Below are positions 45,762 through 57,602 of a DNA stretch of 64,000 nt, piece after piece; within the stretch, counting starts at the first letter, position 1; every line of letters begins with the position of its first letter. The stretch is from positions 31,814 to 95,813 of the forward strand of contig JAPEVF010000133.1 of the NCBI GenBank assembly GCA_029747585.1. Direction: 5' to 3'. The stretch is from Pleurotus djamor. Taxonomy: Eukaryota; Basidiomycota; Agaricomycetes; Agaricales; Pleurotaceae. Made by a program: the position numbers and the translations under genes. The notes under the pieces were generated by a model, which worked only from the letters and a program-made list of their open reading frames with translations, was not told where the DNA came from and did not search any database.

Positions 45762-46961
45762 ATGCTGACTGACCGTCAAAGCCGTCATCCACAACCTAGA
45801 GAATGTCGCGGGCCAGACAAGCCCAGGCATCGAGTTCCACAACCTGTGAGTGCAAACCCCCACCCTCAGTACCTTGACCGCTGGTAACACAGATGACTGT
45901 AGAATTTTTTCTCCGTCTCACTTCCAGAGCCCCGTTCAATCTGCGGGACCCTTGTTTGGGGGCGTTGCATCAAGCCCCTATGACTCGCCCCTGAGCTCAT
46001 CTTGCTTTGGCTGTGAGCGGAGCCATCAAAGTTCACGCATCGATCTAGACTATGCTCTCTCGTCTGTGCACTCTACCATTGATCCAACACTCATCGCACC
46101 GCCCTCATGTATCAATCCACTCGCTAATACCCACCGCCCGGGATACACTCCACAAGTTAGCATTCTTGTTTCGTATTTCTCAGTGCGCTGCCATTTACTT
46201 TTTCCAGGTCCCCTCGCAGAGTGTAGCCCAGTCGGCGCCCTATCACATGGATATTTCGACCTGTTAGACTCAGTTTCCTACATCACACCGATATCCATAT
46301 TAATTCATCAATCGTAGACACACCAATACCTCCAGTTGCTGAGTATCAAACCTCGTTTGCTCCGCCTCGGATCACCCCTCGCGTTTCTGAAAGCGAACCC
46401 ACCGTATCCGTAGACTCGAACGGAGGCACCATCCCTGCAACCACGAACGTACTTGTCTCTGATGCTTGGGCGTACCACCTTGATGGAAATACCACGCCAG
46501 ACGCACAAAAGGACTGTCAAACGCGCCTTGTTGGTACTCCACAAATCAAAGAAAAGTCCGAATTTCGCCGTCGTCGAGCCCATGCCTTTGCTTGTGTTTT
46601 CCCAGAATGCAACAGTCGGTTTACCACTCTAACCAATGGGAAACGTAAGTCTTTTCGCCATGGCTGTCCCATCGTCAGCTGATGTTCTCAAGGCCATGTT
46701 CTGGCGCATTATAATATCAAACCATTCATCTGCTCATGCAATGCCAAGGTGACGACGCTCTCTGATTTGAGGCGCCATATCCGCGGTCGGGGCGAAGGTC
46801 ACCGCAATGCTTCTCATTGTATGTCAAGCCAAGATCGAGCTAGGGCCAGGGGGGCCACGGCGAAATACCTACGTCAAATCATGGATGATGGTGACTTGCT
46901 TCCGATGAAGGGTGTGTATTCGATTGGGAGCCGGACGCGCATCCACCAATTTCAGGGCTGA
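45762..46961 (+). CDS. split-finger C2H2 zinc-finger protein, paralogue 4
   Basis: The only paralogue on the plus strand. An ATG lies at 45762. Coding segments continue at about 45890-46153 (SPSHFQSPVQSAGPLFGG) and 46206-46255. The exon from about 46316 to 46644 carries the Cys half of finger 1 (FACVFPECNSRFTTLTNGK). The final exon, 46694-46961, completes it (HVLAHYNIKPFICSCNAKVT) and gives DLRRHIRGRGEGHRN and the helix ATAKYLRQIMDDGDLLPMK. The 49-bp intron inside finger 1 is in the same place as in the others. The stop at 46959-46961 follows a short divergent tail (IGSRTRIHQFQG). Early exon joins are uncertain. Confidence 0.65.
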
Positions 46962-48798
46962 GTTTCATCCTGGAAACCACCCGTACATGGAAACTGTGAG
47001 GGTTCCCCTCAGTTTGTACCCGAAAACCCCTTCTTTCCCCCTTCACTGCGTTACACGCTCACCTAGAATAACCATAAGAAAGGATTGAAAACCTCGTTAT
47101 ATAGGTTAATTCTAACGATAAGAAACATGACGTACCCTCGGTGAGATAAAGGAGTGGATTGGTCGAGGTAGGTGAGAGTAGGTCGAGTGGCCAAGGCCAC
47201 CTACAGACACGTGTGAAACGATGTGGCGCGAGGTCGGCTACGGCAACATTGACTCACCGTTTGTAGGTCATCGCATGATCGGCACCTCCCACCACCGTCC
47301 CCGCTGCGTTGTACGACATTTGAACACCAACAACACTGTTTCCTATCAAATCTCACACATAGCATGCCATCGGTACACGTCCACGGCTCCCCTCACGCCC
47401 AAACGCCAACTTTCCGCGGGATTTGACTGGGATTCGGAGGGTACAGATCCCTTGAACGCCCGCAGTATTCTGCTCGTTCGTTATGGTTGCTGAGGTGCGT
47501 CCTTATATCCTCTTTCCAAGCGTTTTGATCTCTCACACCACTCCCTTCTGCGCTGTCTAGCCCATGGCACCACCATTCCCCCACTGATCATCGATCTGGA
47601 TCAACGTTCAATGCTTTGGACTTTGATAGACGGTCGATCCTCCGACCACTGCTCATCAACCTTCAACGTTCTTCTCGGAACTCACCCTAGACCCACAACC
47701 CCTCCCTTTTTTCCCTCATCGCCGCCTTCAACCTCCGTCAACACCTTCTCTACTTGCGCACGGCCGCACCCACTGCAGCGTCGGCAGTACCCAAGCTAGG
47801 TGGCCCTTCGAGGCCCCTCTCCTTCCCAATCATCGCTCACACTGTCCCACGTGCCTTGGACCCGAGCTTCTCAAGTTGTGATTGCGATGATACGTCGTCC
47901 CGCTCCTCTCTTCATCCCTCGAAAGTGCCGACCTCTCTTCAAGTGCTTGCACCACAGGGGTGACGTGGGCACGTTGTCGGTATGATCAGGGTAAGTGCTT
48001 CCTTTCCCATTCTTCATCATCGTCTACTATATTGTTCCAGCACGCACCACGGACCACCATCAATTCCACAGTAGGCCGAACCGTGCTTTTGGAAGAAGAG
48101 GCGTTTGCCNGGGGGGTGTATTATCGAGGGCATCATGTGGGTTGTGGGGATGGTTTGATGATGAAACAGAGTGTTCGCGTTGGGTGGCATACCCTCCCCC
48201 GAGGTCATCAAGTATTCCAGGCCTGGAACAACAACTACCAGGGCCTTCGAAGACATCTACGCTGCCGCAAAATCTAGCGAAGCATCGCGTGTGACACTCA
48301 TGACTCAGATATTTCCTTGACTCAACCTGGGTGCTGGCCATGTACTGACCCCCTCCCATCTCGTCACTGGAGCCATGGAGGGGAACTAACTATGATTTAT
48401 ATATAGCCGTAGAAATCTAATATTATCCCATATCAATCTGTACTTAAGCTTCCTGCTGTGCGTTGGGGCTCTTTCCCAACCATCACCCCCCTTCCCCTGC
48501 AGGCTGCACTGTGTTACTCTCAGGTCCATCCCTGTTCTCAGAATGCATCGTGGTGGGCGCCGGGGAACACTTCGCGCCACAGCTCCTCTTCGAGGGGGAT
48601 CAGGCCGTGGCCAGAGTACTGCCCATACACATGGGAATCATGCCATCCCTTCACAGCAAGGTGTGCGACGAGTAAGCAGATCACAACCCAGAGTAATCTC
48701 GGTGTCGAAGTGCGTTCTCACCTGACATTATATATTTTTGTTGTTGTTGTTGTTGGTATTAAGTCTGTGTTCATCGTTTTAGCCCCCGATTCCAGGAA
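46962..48798. other. intergenic and unassigned
   Basis: A plus-strand frame 47221-47493 ends near a possible donor (GTGCGTCC, acceptor GTCTAG near 47560). Around 47990-48290 a frame crosses one N at 48110 (VYYRGHHVGCGDGLMMKQSV). The 5' exons of the CACTA transposase may begin around 48460-48720, but I could not fix them. A GTT microsatellite lies at 48737-48754. Confidence 0.35.
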
Positions 48799-51700
48799 AA
48801 TCACTCAGCAGCGAGACTGCAGAGAATACCTGATCCCTCCATCAATACTCCCTCTACTCCTGTAGAAGCTCCTAATTGTGCTTCTTATTTCACTGGAGAG
48901 ACTTCTGCGCGCATGGACACCAGCTCCACATGCTCAGAAGCACACTTGGTTTCAAAGTCAACGCTTCCACAGGGTGCGGCAAGACATATTGCACTACAAA
49001 TAGCTATTACCACTTACTCAATAGCATTTAGAGAGTGAATCTTTATCTTCAAGTAGCTCTGAGAGTAGCTCAGACGCTGAAGACGAATTGGTTTGTAACT
49101 TAGTCTAGAGCGAGTACCTCAATCTGATATTTTACTTATAGGTTTCTGAAGTCTCAGAAAATGTGCCTGCTGTGAATTCCTCCCTGGATCCGTCATACTC
49201 GTCAAGCAATCAGTGGCTTCAAAGTAAATCTTGGTGGATCTCTATCACCCTTCTTCTTATCGCCTTTCTTCACACTCGGCATCATGTCTCTTTCCGTGCT
49301 TGCGCCCTTCTCCTGTTTTCCTTTCGTGCAATCTTCCTGGCACTTGATATGCTGGACGAAAGTGCCATTACATTCCCTCTATCTCTCCAAACACTATTCC
49401 GCCAACTCAAGCTGGGCGATGAATTCCACATTCACCCAGTCTGCCGCAAATGCCACCAAGTGTTCAGCCCTGACATACCCACAGATACGCTTTGTGGAGA
49501 ATGCGATATTTTGCTATACAAGCCCCAGATCCGTCATGTTTGGAGACAGCTGGTTGGAAAGGAATCAGCACCAACCTCTACTTTACAATATGCAGCACCA
49601 GTACAGCTTCTTTCATCGATGCTGGCCGACCGTATCTCTGCTGGACTAATCACTGAAGAAGAACTTGAATATTGGATGACACAGAAATCATCGCCAAATA
49701 TCTTGGACCACATTTCTTCTGGAAAAGTATGGAAGGAAGCCAAAGGTCCAGATAACAAGCCTTTCTTTGATTCAAGTGGAAATCAACCAGAGCTTCGGAT
49801 TGGTGTTACCTATAGTCTTGACTGGTATGCTATTTGTTTAGATTGTGACATTCTGGTCCTGATGTGATATCTATAGGTTTACCAGAAAAACAAGTTCTTA
49901 TGGTCCAAGCCATTCATCAGGTGTAATGTCATTTGGGATTGCAAATTTTAAGGAGGAAATCAGGTATGAGAATCAATATCATAGAAATTCCACTGATTAA
50001 TTTCACAATAAATCATAAGATACCGTGCTAAAAATCTATTAGTGTCTTGTATGACACCAGGGCCTCAGGAGCCAACTGCCGAGCAGCTGCAGCATTACCT
50101 GAAGCTCATTGTAGATGATCTTATCATGCTATATGAAGAAGGTATCACTGTTTACACATCTAAACATCCCAACGGTAAATTGGCACTTTCTTTCTGAAAC
50201 ATTAATTAATATTCTATAAATGTTTTTAGGCCGGAGACTTCGCGTATACCTCCTTGCAATTGTTTGTGATCACCCAGCAATGTGCAAGGTTTGCGGAGGA
50301 GCAGATCACGGTCATAACAATGCACCATGTACTAAGTGTTCTGTGACCAAAGCAGAACTCTTCTCAGAAAAAGGGTTAACCAATGGTATGCTTCTAATCC
50401 CACTTCTGCACTAGCTTACACCTGTGATTATAATTTTTAGGATTTCCTGGGCATTTAAGCAAAGACTACCGTGATCTATGTTTTCAATTCAAACAGCTGG
50501 AATCAAAAACACAAGAAGATACCTTCTTTATGGAGCATGGTGTTCGCTGGACTGAATTTGCACGTCTGAAGTATTTTGACTTGGTTCGGCAAACTGTGAT
50601 TGACCCCATGCATAATCTGCTCCTTGGTAAATATACATTCTTACATTATACTTGAGAATTACTGACTTTTGAGGTAGGGATTATCAAAACCCAATGGTAT
50701 ACACAATGGATCAGCAAAGGTACCTTGCGCGCAGATACAAAAAAGAAAGAACGGGAACTGAGCTTAATTCATGGCTTTTTAAATAATGTATGGGGTATTT
50801 ATATACTCTCAAGCTTGGTGCTAACTATTCCTAATAGTTTGAGTCTCCATTATGGGCTGGAAGGCTACCACTACGTGTTGGAGAGCCAGCCGGAGGCTCT
50901 CTAACTGCTGATGAGTATAAATTCGCAGCCCTTTCACCTTGGCCAATCATTGTATATTTCCAGCACTTGAAAGTGTGTTGCAAAGCTAATATATTTATAG
51001 ATACCAATTGTATGGGATCGCTTTTACGCGGATGCAGAATATCAATATAATAGGGCAACTGCCCGCTACGAAAAGTATATTGTGGGTGGCTTTTAGATTA
51101 TTCTGCTATTGAACATATGGAATAAGGGACAATTACACAGAATACAGGGCGTTCAGGTCCATCTCAAGCTAAACCATCACCTCGCATGTTCAAGGAAGAA
51201 CCTTTGAACTTTCTACGGCTTTCCACTGCGCTGAGCATTCTTCTTGGAAGCTCTGTTCATATTGACAGCTTGCCCCGTGCAGCTTCATTACTTCAGGATT
51301 ATTTAAAAGGCTTTTCAGAGGTAAGCTGGGAGTATCTGAGGGTTCTTTAAATATGGCGTTAACCTTAAGAGGCTTTTAGCTTTATGGCAGTGAATCCATG
51401 AAGCCAAATCATCATTGGGCTGTCCATATTCCAGATCAAATCCTGGATTTTGGATCAGTTTACAATTTCTGGTCATTCCTGCCTGAACGCCTCAACAAAA
51501 TCCTCAAAAATCAAAATAGCAATAACTGGACTGGGGGTCAACTTGAAATATCTATGCTTAGAGAGTTTAATCGGTCATCACGCCTTGATCATTTGGTAAC
51601 CATAATCTTTATACTTATCTATGTTTTCTTATTACTGAAATTGATATAGATATCTCAGTACGCAAGCTTGTCTGATAATTCTGTTGTTCAAGTGATTTGC

Positions 51701-52550
51701 CGCCAACTTCAAGATAATACCTCTGAAGTTATTGGAACTATAAATGATGCAGCAAGAAGTATATTCTAAGCAAAATCATTTATATATGTAGCTAATACTA
51801 CAAATAATAGGTTTATCATCACACATCAAATTAGGTGCAGCCATTGATAACCAAGGAACACTCTCAGATGAATGCCGGCTTGCCCTTTACAATTATTATA
51901 ACAAGGAATCAAAGCAAGTTCATTTTCCCTATGAAGCCCTGGACAATGCTCGCTCTCTGGACACATTTTTGCTCAACAATCTTGCACAATTTTACCGGTC
52001 TGCCCTTCTTGATGGACGACGTGTTGTTGCCATGGCCTGCTCAACAAAACCATCAGCAAGCTCCTCCATTGTACAGGTTGTCTACAATAATGCCATCCAT
52101 GCAGGAGAAGTTCGGAATATCTTTTATCATACTCAAGATGGTGTTTCAAGCTCTATTCTATGGGCTGAAATGGCTTGGATGTGCCCATCAGACTATACCC
52201 CACTTGAGAATGATGTTTGGGCACAATTGTACGTCAGCTCAATTTTACAGGATCTAGCAAAGTTGCCTTAGTAAAATTACACCTATAGCCCAGAGCTTGG
52301 GATCAAAACATGGGAATACAACACATATTCAAGCAAGAACAACGACTCTACAGCTTTTCCTCCTCCTATCATTCCATTTGAGAACATTCAACACCACCTT
52401 GCTAGAGGATCAGTGATGGATGTTACACCAAAGCTATGGATTACAGTATCTTTATCTAAAGTAAGTCTCACTTCACAGAAAAGCACAAGCATTACTCAAG
52501 AAATGCTTTATATCTACAAGCATCATTCACCACAAGATATGGATACATAA
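48799..52550 (+). CDS. CACTA-type TNP2-like transposase, multi-exon
   Basis: Many short exons join cleanly. Examples are 49029-49090, 49142-49824, 49877-49963 and from 50020, with AT-rich introns of about 50 bp. Landmarks in order: an N-terminal Ser/acidic stretch (SLSSSSSESSSDAEDE); a Cys-rich module (CRKCHQVF...LCGECD); GVTYSLDWFTRKTSSYGPSH; CMTPGPQEPTAEQLQHYLKL; RLRVYLLAIVCDHPAMCKVC with a following Cys/His cluster; IDPMHNLLLGI; and a C-terminal region ending YIYKHHSPQDMDT at 52548-52550. These are hallmarks of fungal TNP2 (EnSpm/CACTA) transposases. No premature stop was found in the exons I could join. The 5' exons before 48799 are unresolved. Codon use and introns are AT-richer than in the host-like genes, consistent with a mobile origin. 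It converges on the accessory gene at 52559. Confidence 0.8.
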
Positions 52551-52558
52551 TCCTAAAA

Positions 52559-54357
52559 TCATGTACTACCCTCAATGATACCAAGATCACCTCCCTCAAT
52601 GTTACTTGATCCCTCTACTAACTCTTGTCCCCCACCAAATCCATCAATGTCCCCATATGTATACCAATCTTCAACCAGCTTGACATTATGTGGATTAGAA
52701 GTAAAAGTATCAAACCATGCCTTGCATATACCAAAGTCATATGGTGCACGATCAGGGACAACAGTTGATAAACGGCCTGAATCTCGAACCCGGAGGGCAG
52801 AGAAACGTGCCCGCTGCTTGGATGTCAACTTGGCCCAATGAAGCGCCTGGAGCTCATGGAAAACGCTGGAAAGCTAACATAAAAAATTAATCAGGAACTC
52901 AGTGGTATGAAAGAATACACCTACGCGGTCTGACCGCCACACCGGCTTCACCACCTCCCAAAATGTAACCTCTGATATGTCAGCCTCCCTCATATTCTTC
53001 GAAGCGGCCATGCGAAGCTTCCAGGAGTTGAATTCTTCATCATCGTCAAATTCAGGGCCTGACGCCTCATCTGACATGTGCTCCTGAGCGATAAGGTCGG
53101 ATGGATCAGCTCCATGTTTCTCAATGTACGCTGGAACAACAGAGAGTAGACGTGAAGCTTTCTATACCCAATAACAGTGAGCAGAGAAATAAATGACAAT
53201 GGCAAACCTTACCTCAATTCGACGTTGGCGGTGTCGGACTGAACGTGCATGAAGCTGATGCTGATACTCTTTTTCAGCACAGGACTGTTGCCTAAAGCAC
53301 GCCTTGAAGTATCGAAATGATGACTTAGCAAGCGACTCGACAGTGGCCATGCTCCAAACGATGGAGTCGATGCGAAGTTGGGCAGGGCGTTCATCAATGT
53401 TCTTAGAACAATCGTTAGAATGTGGCTCAATGACAAACTGGAATCGCGGCTCACCTCTAGATTGGACATAACACGCGCGGCCACTGTCGTGATGATCTTG
53501 CGATTGCGTGAGGACGTTACGTCGTGCTCGAAATCGGGTGACAAGTACAGCTCGTTGGTGATTTCATTTCGGCGTTCTCCAGGTTCGGTTGGCCAGTCCT
53601 CAGACTTTCCAACACCGCACATCTCGCGAAAAGTTGTCGTTGTAATGCGCTGGTCGGGTGGTTAGTAACGATAAACGGATAGAACAAGTGAGGGGCGTAC
53701 TGCAAGGGCAACACGAGCAGCCCGCGCGCCGCGAGAAAGGCCGGTTGGTTTTCCTAAATCCTCATCATCAGCTCCCACTCCCTGACCATGTGCTCGTGAA
53801 GCTGGTTCGTAGTAGGGCTGGCCGCGCGCCTTCCTGCGAAACGACCTCGCAACTTGTTTTGCACGTCCTCGCGCTGAAGGAGCCCCTCGGAGTGACTCAT
53901 GGTGATCTTGTTCTAGAACTGAAAGTCGTCCGTCGAGTAAATTGAGCTGGTCAGCGAGACCAAGCGGTGCGGCACCTTCCTGAATGGTCGCCATGGGAGG
54001 GAGTGGGTTTTGGGGGAAGCCGTTGAGGTCACGAAAGTGGTTGAAGGGGAGTTGGTCTTGAGGAAGACGGATGGTGGGAGTTGGAAGCGGCAGATGGCGG
54101 CTAATGAGGAGCCTGTAAGTTAGTGTGTCGGGGTACTTGATCTCTCAATATCACTTACTTCTCTTGGTTATGACGAGTCCGAGCACCTCTGTGGATAGTC
54201 AAATCCAGTGAGCAATATGCCGTGGTCTCAGAGGCTATCATACTCACCTGATGTTGTAGCTCTGCGCAGGCGAGGGTTGACGATAGGGCGTACAAGTCCC
54301 CGTGTTCCTGACTCCAACAATGCCTATACCCAACTCGCCGACACCCATACCCCCGCT

Positions 54358-54388
<31 letters not shown>

Positions 54389-54564
54389 GCGTTGTAGTGA
54401 CCGTCGCCCATGTTAACGCCCCCAGCCGCAGGATTCAGGCCGTTCTGGAAAGGGACCCCGTTCGAAGCTTCACGACGCGTTGAATAGCCGAGCTGATTAG
54501 AGGGACCCCGAGTATGCCATCCTCCATCGGTGTTTGGCTGAATATTTTGACCTTGCTGGGCCAT
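52559..54564 (-). CDS. Agaricomycete accessory protein, 564 aa, seven exons
   Basis: Exons 54248-54564, 54159-54188, 53701-54112, 53455-53649, 53213-53401, 52925-53161 and 52559-52873 sum to exactly 565 codons. The start is the ATG at 54564. The N-terminus is Gly/Asn/Met-rich with a GMGMGMGMGM run encoded by an ATGGGT microsatellite. The middle has TTFREMCGVGKSEDWP and TNELYLSPDFEHDVT. The C-terminal half has LIAQEHMSDEASGPEFDDDE, FWEVVKPVWRSD and RVRDSGRLSTVVPDRAPYDF. I recognise this as a large, uncharacterised Agaricomycete-specific family often found beside transposons; the role is unknown. Placement tail-to-tail with the TNP2 gene suggests an accessory protein of the same element, although a host gene cannot be excluded. 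Confidence 0.75.
54348..54388. repeat. ATACCC hexanucleotide microsatellite in coding DNA
   Basis: Six near-perfect hexamers (CATACC register) that encode alternating Gly-Met in the accessory protein. Length variation would keep the frame. Confidence 0.9.
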
Positions 54565-55734
54565 TACCAATGCGAAATGGCAGGTTTATGGCGGTGGGAG
54601 GAGGAGGGGGATGTGGTGTACGCGGCGTGGGTTGGAACATCTGCTGCACCTAGGATTCAGGCGGAAATCGCTGGGCAAGCTTATTAGACTCAAAGGCCGT
54701 TCAAACGGAGTATCATATACGTACTGATATCCTCTGAAGGTATCATACATTGTTCCTGCACCCATAGATACACGCGCCAGCATCCAGAAGGGCATTCGGA
54801 GAGAAATCTGAGAGTTAAAGCCAGCTGTCTCGGCGGTAAGCTTGTAAGCGCATGTCAGGATGGGTGGCGGGGTGTTTTNGGGGGTGTACAGTTGAATCCT
54901 GCATGGCGATGAGGAGCAGCAAGTGTACGCGTCGTAGTTTGAGACCAATAGATAACGAGGCGACACGCTGACCTAGAAACGGCCCATGACAGCTCTTGAA
55001 CCTCACCTATTTTCGCCTTCTCGAAGGGGCGCCAATTAGGTCAGCAATTCGGGGTAAAGGAAACCCCGACGGAGATGAGATTCAACAAGCTTTCTCATCT
55101 CCAAACCGAGCTCACCTTCTTTAACCCCTCGAAACGTTGAACAAGTCACCTTTACTAGACTTCAATCCTCTTCAGGTACGTCGTCTACTTTCGAAGGTAT
55201 GATAAAGGATAACTTATATTATATTGAACACCTAGCGACGTGTCTTCCAGGTGGGCGTGTAACGCAGTGCTTGTTCCCCTTTCCCACAGATCGCATGTCG
55301 CTCATTTCCATTCCGAGTTTTCCTTTCTACGTCCGCACTTCCAACACGAAATCTTTAGTCCTTCCTCCTCCGTCTACGCGTTTTACATACAGGTTCGTCA
55401 ACCCCTCCTCTCGTTACACTCTCCCACCCGTGACCCAACTAGCAAATAGTACGCCACTCCTTTCCTGGGGAAACCGTGTCGTTCTCGACGTAATTTTCAT
55501 TTCACACTTCTCTTTTGTCTGTTCTAACGATCTTTGTACTTTCGTACGACCACCTTCTTTTCACGCTACCAACTTCATACACTCTCTTCTAGTATAAATA
55601 CCTCATGTTTTCTCTACGAAAGACATGAATTTACGAGACTGATTTCCCTTCCTTTCCATTTTCCGGGGCCCTTCTTTCTATTTCGCCCTCTTTTCTAGCA
55701 TTTCTTCGCCGTTTCACTCAACTTCACAGGGTAC
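54565..55734. other. intergenic, no gene assigned
   Basis: A minus-strand frame at 54586-54966 crosses one N (54879) and reads FWMLARVSMGAGTMYDTFRG, which could be an exon of an unknown gene. GAGATGAGA at 55074-55082 pairs with TCTCATCTC at 55095-55103 to form a short hairpin. Beyond 55160 the plus strand is C/T-rich. Confidence 0.35.
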
Positions 55735-56200
55735 GTTTCGCTCACACTTTCTCTTTTTGTCATGGCCCATCTGTCCTTTGCAGACTTGTGAGGTAACCAG
55801 TAGTATCCTTCGAACGAGCGTCGACGCCAGGTCGGATACCGATCGAGTGATGGCAAAAAGAACAGCGGCGTCGTCTGCAGCTTCCCTTAGCTTCCCCTCG
55901 CTTCCGCCCCCCGCTTAGACCTTCCACTTCGGTCTCTCTCAAAGCTGTCGGATGTCTGGCTCCTGCCTATCCCCGAGTCCGACCTCTGGCGCTGCTATTC
56001 CTGCTCCATGCCCCCAACCGTCCACCCAATTCAACCCAGCAAGCGGTGCCGATGAAGAGCAGACGACTGAAGAAGGAGGGAAGAAGGGCCCATTGCTCAG
56101 CGCTCAGTACTCGATATTGAGCCATACCGCTGTGACTTGTGCGTGCTCAAGCGATTAGGAAGCTGCAGCGTCAAGACACATCATGTTGATATCGTTCGAA
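55735..56200 (+). repeat. diverged family A-like segment (A5)
   Basis: It has the intron-like module GTACGTTTCGCTCACACTTT...CTGTCCTTTGCAG before ACTT, and CTTCGGTCTCTCTCAAAGCT as in A4 (CTTCGGCCTCTCTCAAAGCA). The rest is too diverged for me to align. Confidence 0.5.
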
Positions 56201-57602
56201 GCACGAGGTTTCAACCCCAGTGTGCGTGGGGTACGGTAACAGCTAGGCTCGCGCTGACAACGCTCTTCGACTGGGTTTCAGTACGGGTGGCCCGCCCCAC
56301 TGCATACGCATATTCATCCTCAATCCCCTTGGCTTCTCCGTCGCCAGTTGAGGTCGTCTCCTCAATCTCGAACACCCTGTTCAAATTAAAACCAACCCTC
56401 TCACCTCCAATTGCCGACGTGGCATCTTCTACAATGCTTCCTCCCTCTCAGCCCAACCACAAACCACCAGCGGGCGACGATACGCTGCAGAGGGTCGCTT
56501 TACATGGCTCTCAGACACTAGGGCCTTGTACTCTTGGTACGATGCATCTTCAAGCTTCAAGGTTCATTATCTGGTCGCACGAGCAAGCAATCGGCCCATC
56601 GATCGGCTACAAAGTGTTCCCCATTTCCTCTCCTCCTGACCCTCATCATACATCCTCTCGAAAACTCAAGGAGCGGTCTTGATCGTGATGTCGTGGCTGG
56701 GGGCGCTGTAGAAGGGGTTTACTTGTGGTACAAGATGAAAGATGGAACAGAGGTCGGGATGTGTACGAGGACCGGATTTCGCGGCTTCACCGGGGGTTAT
56801 GACAAGGGAGGTTGTCGGTGATTCGCGCATGGAAAGGCCTGAGGTGGTGGAGGTGGAAATGAGGAGAAGAAGGGAGAAGAAACCTCGCCATGGAACGGCT
56901 TCATGTTTGGCAACGACCGGTCGATGTCACTTCGCCGACGCAGTGATGTGTGATGTTGGAAGTCAACGGGATGATGAAGACAACGAGTCTAGAGTCAAGA
57001 GTGGCCCGGTGGTAGGACTATGGCTGGAATCCAGAGCCGATTGCTGCGTGTTGATGAAAATGTTCAAAGGGGTTCCCAGCACGCATATACCCTCCTATAC
57101 CGTGACCCCGGGCGACCACGAATCTTCACAAGGACGGACGCATAGGCGGACCCAGACGAGCCATCCACACAACGATGCAAGTCCTATCATGGCCTTGATC
57201 GCGATTATATCTGGTAGACAAAGGGACGGGGACACTTCGTTCCTTCCCCGAACCTCCCGCGTCATTATCCTGCTTGCTATACTTTCTCTGGCTTTCTGGG
57301 TTCGACCGTATCCGTGGCTCATTTGTATAATGCATTTCGAATCCGAATCCTGTCGCGCAAGATCATTATTACCCTCCAAGCTTCAAGCTTCAGGTCCTCA
57401 TACCAGTCTGGTCACGAGGCTAGTCGCTGCGCTTCGGTATACCGTATGCCGCCGTTCATGTTCCTCAGCCAGATAAGGGCATATGCCAATTTCCTTGTTC
57501 TTTCATGCTGGTAAATGCTGTATATTAACTAAAGCCTGGTCTGATGCCATATGTTATCGATGATCAATGAAAGCGACATACAGGATAGGCCTTGGGCGTG
57601 AT
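56201..57602. other. no confident gene
   Basis: Plus-strand frames 56137-56682 and 56742-57476 are open and moderately protein-like but show no domain, and their boundaries are unclear. They could be decayed family A descendants. Confidence 0.3.

Larger units (their letters stand above)
48799..54564. mobile_element. probable CACTA-type element (coding span)
   Basis: The TNP2-like gene and the minus-strand accessory gene converge with stops about 10 bp apart (52550 and 52559). This tight arrangement suggests they travel as one unit. I searched the flanks by eye for CACTA-type inverted ends and did not find them, so only the coding span is given. CACTACAAATAG at 48992 lies inside the gene region and is probably chance. 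Confidence 0.55.

Noticed and set aside
48100..48290. Possible RNase H N-terminal (viroplasmin-like) domain around VYYRGHHVG
   Set aside because: Only the first few residues fit; the rest does not, and the frame crosses an N.
48992..49003. CACTACAAATAG as the left CACTA terminus
   Set aside because: It lies between exons of the TNP2-like gene, and no matching inverted end was found near 52-55 kb.
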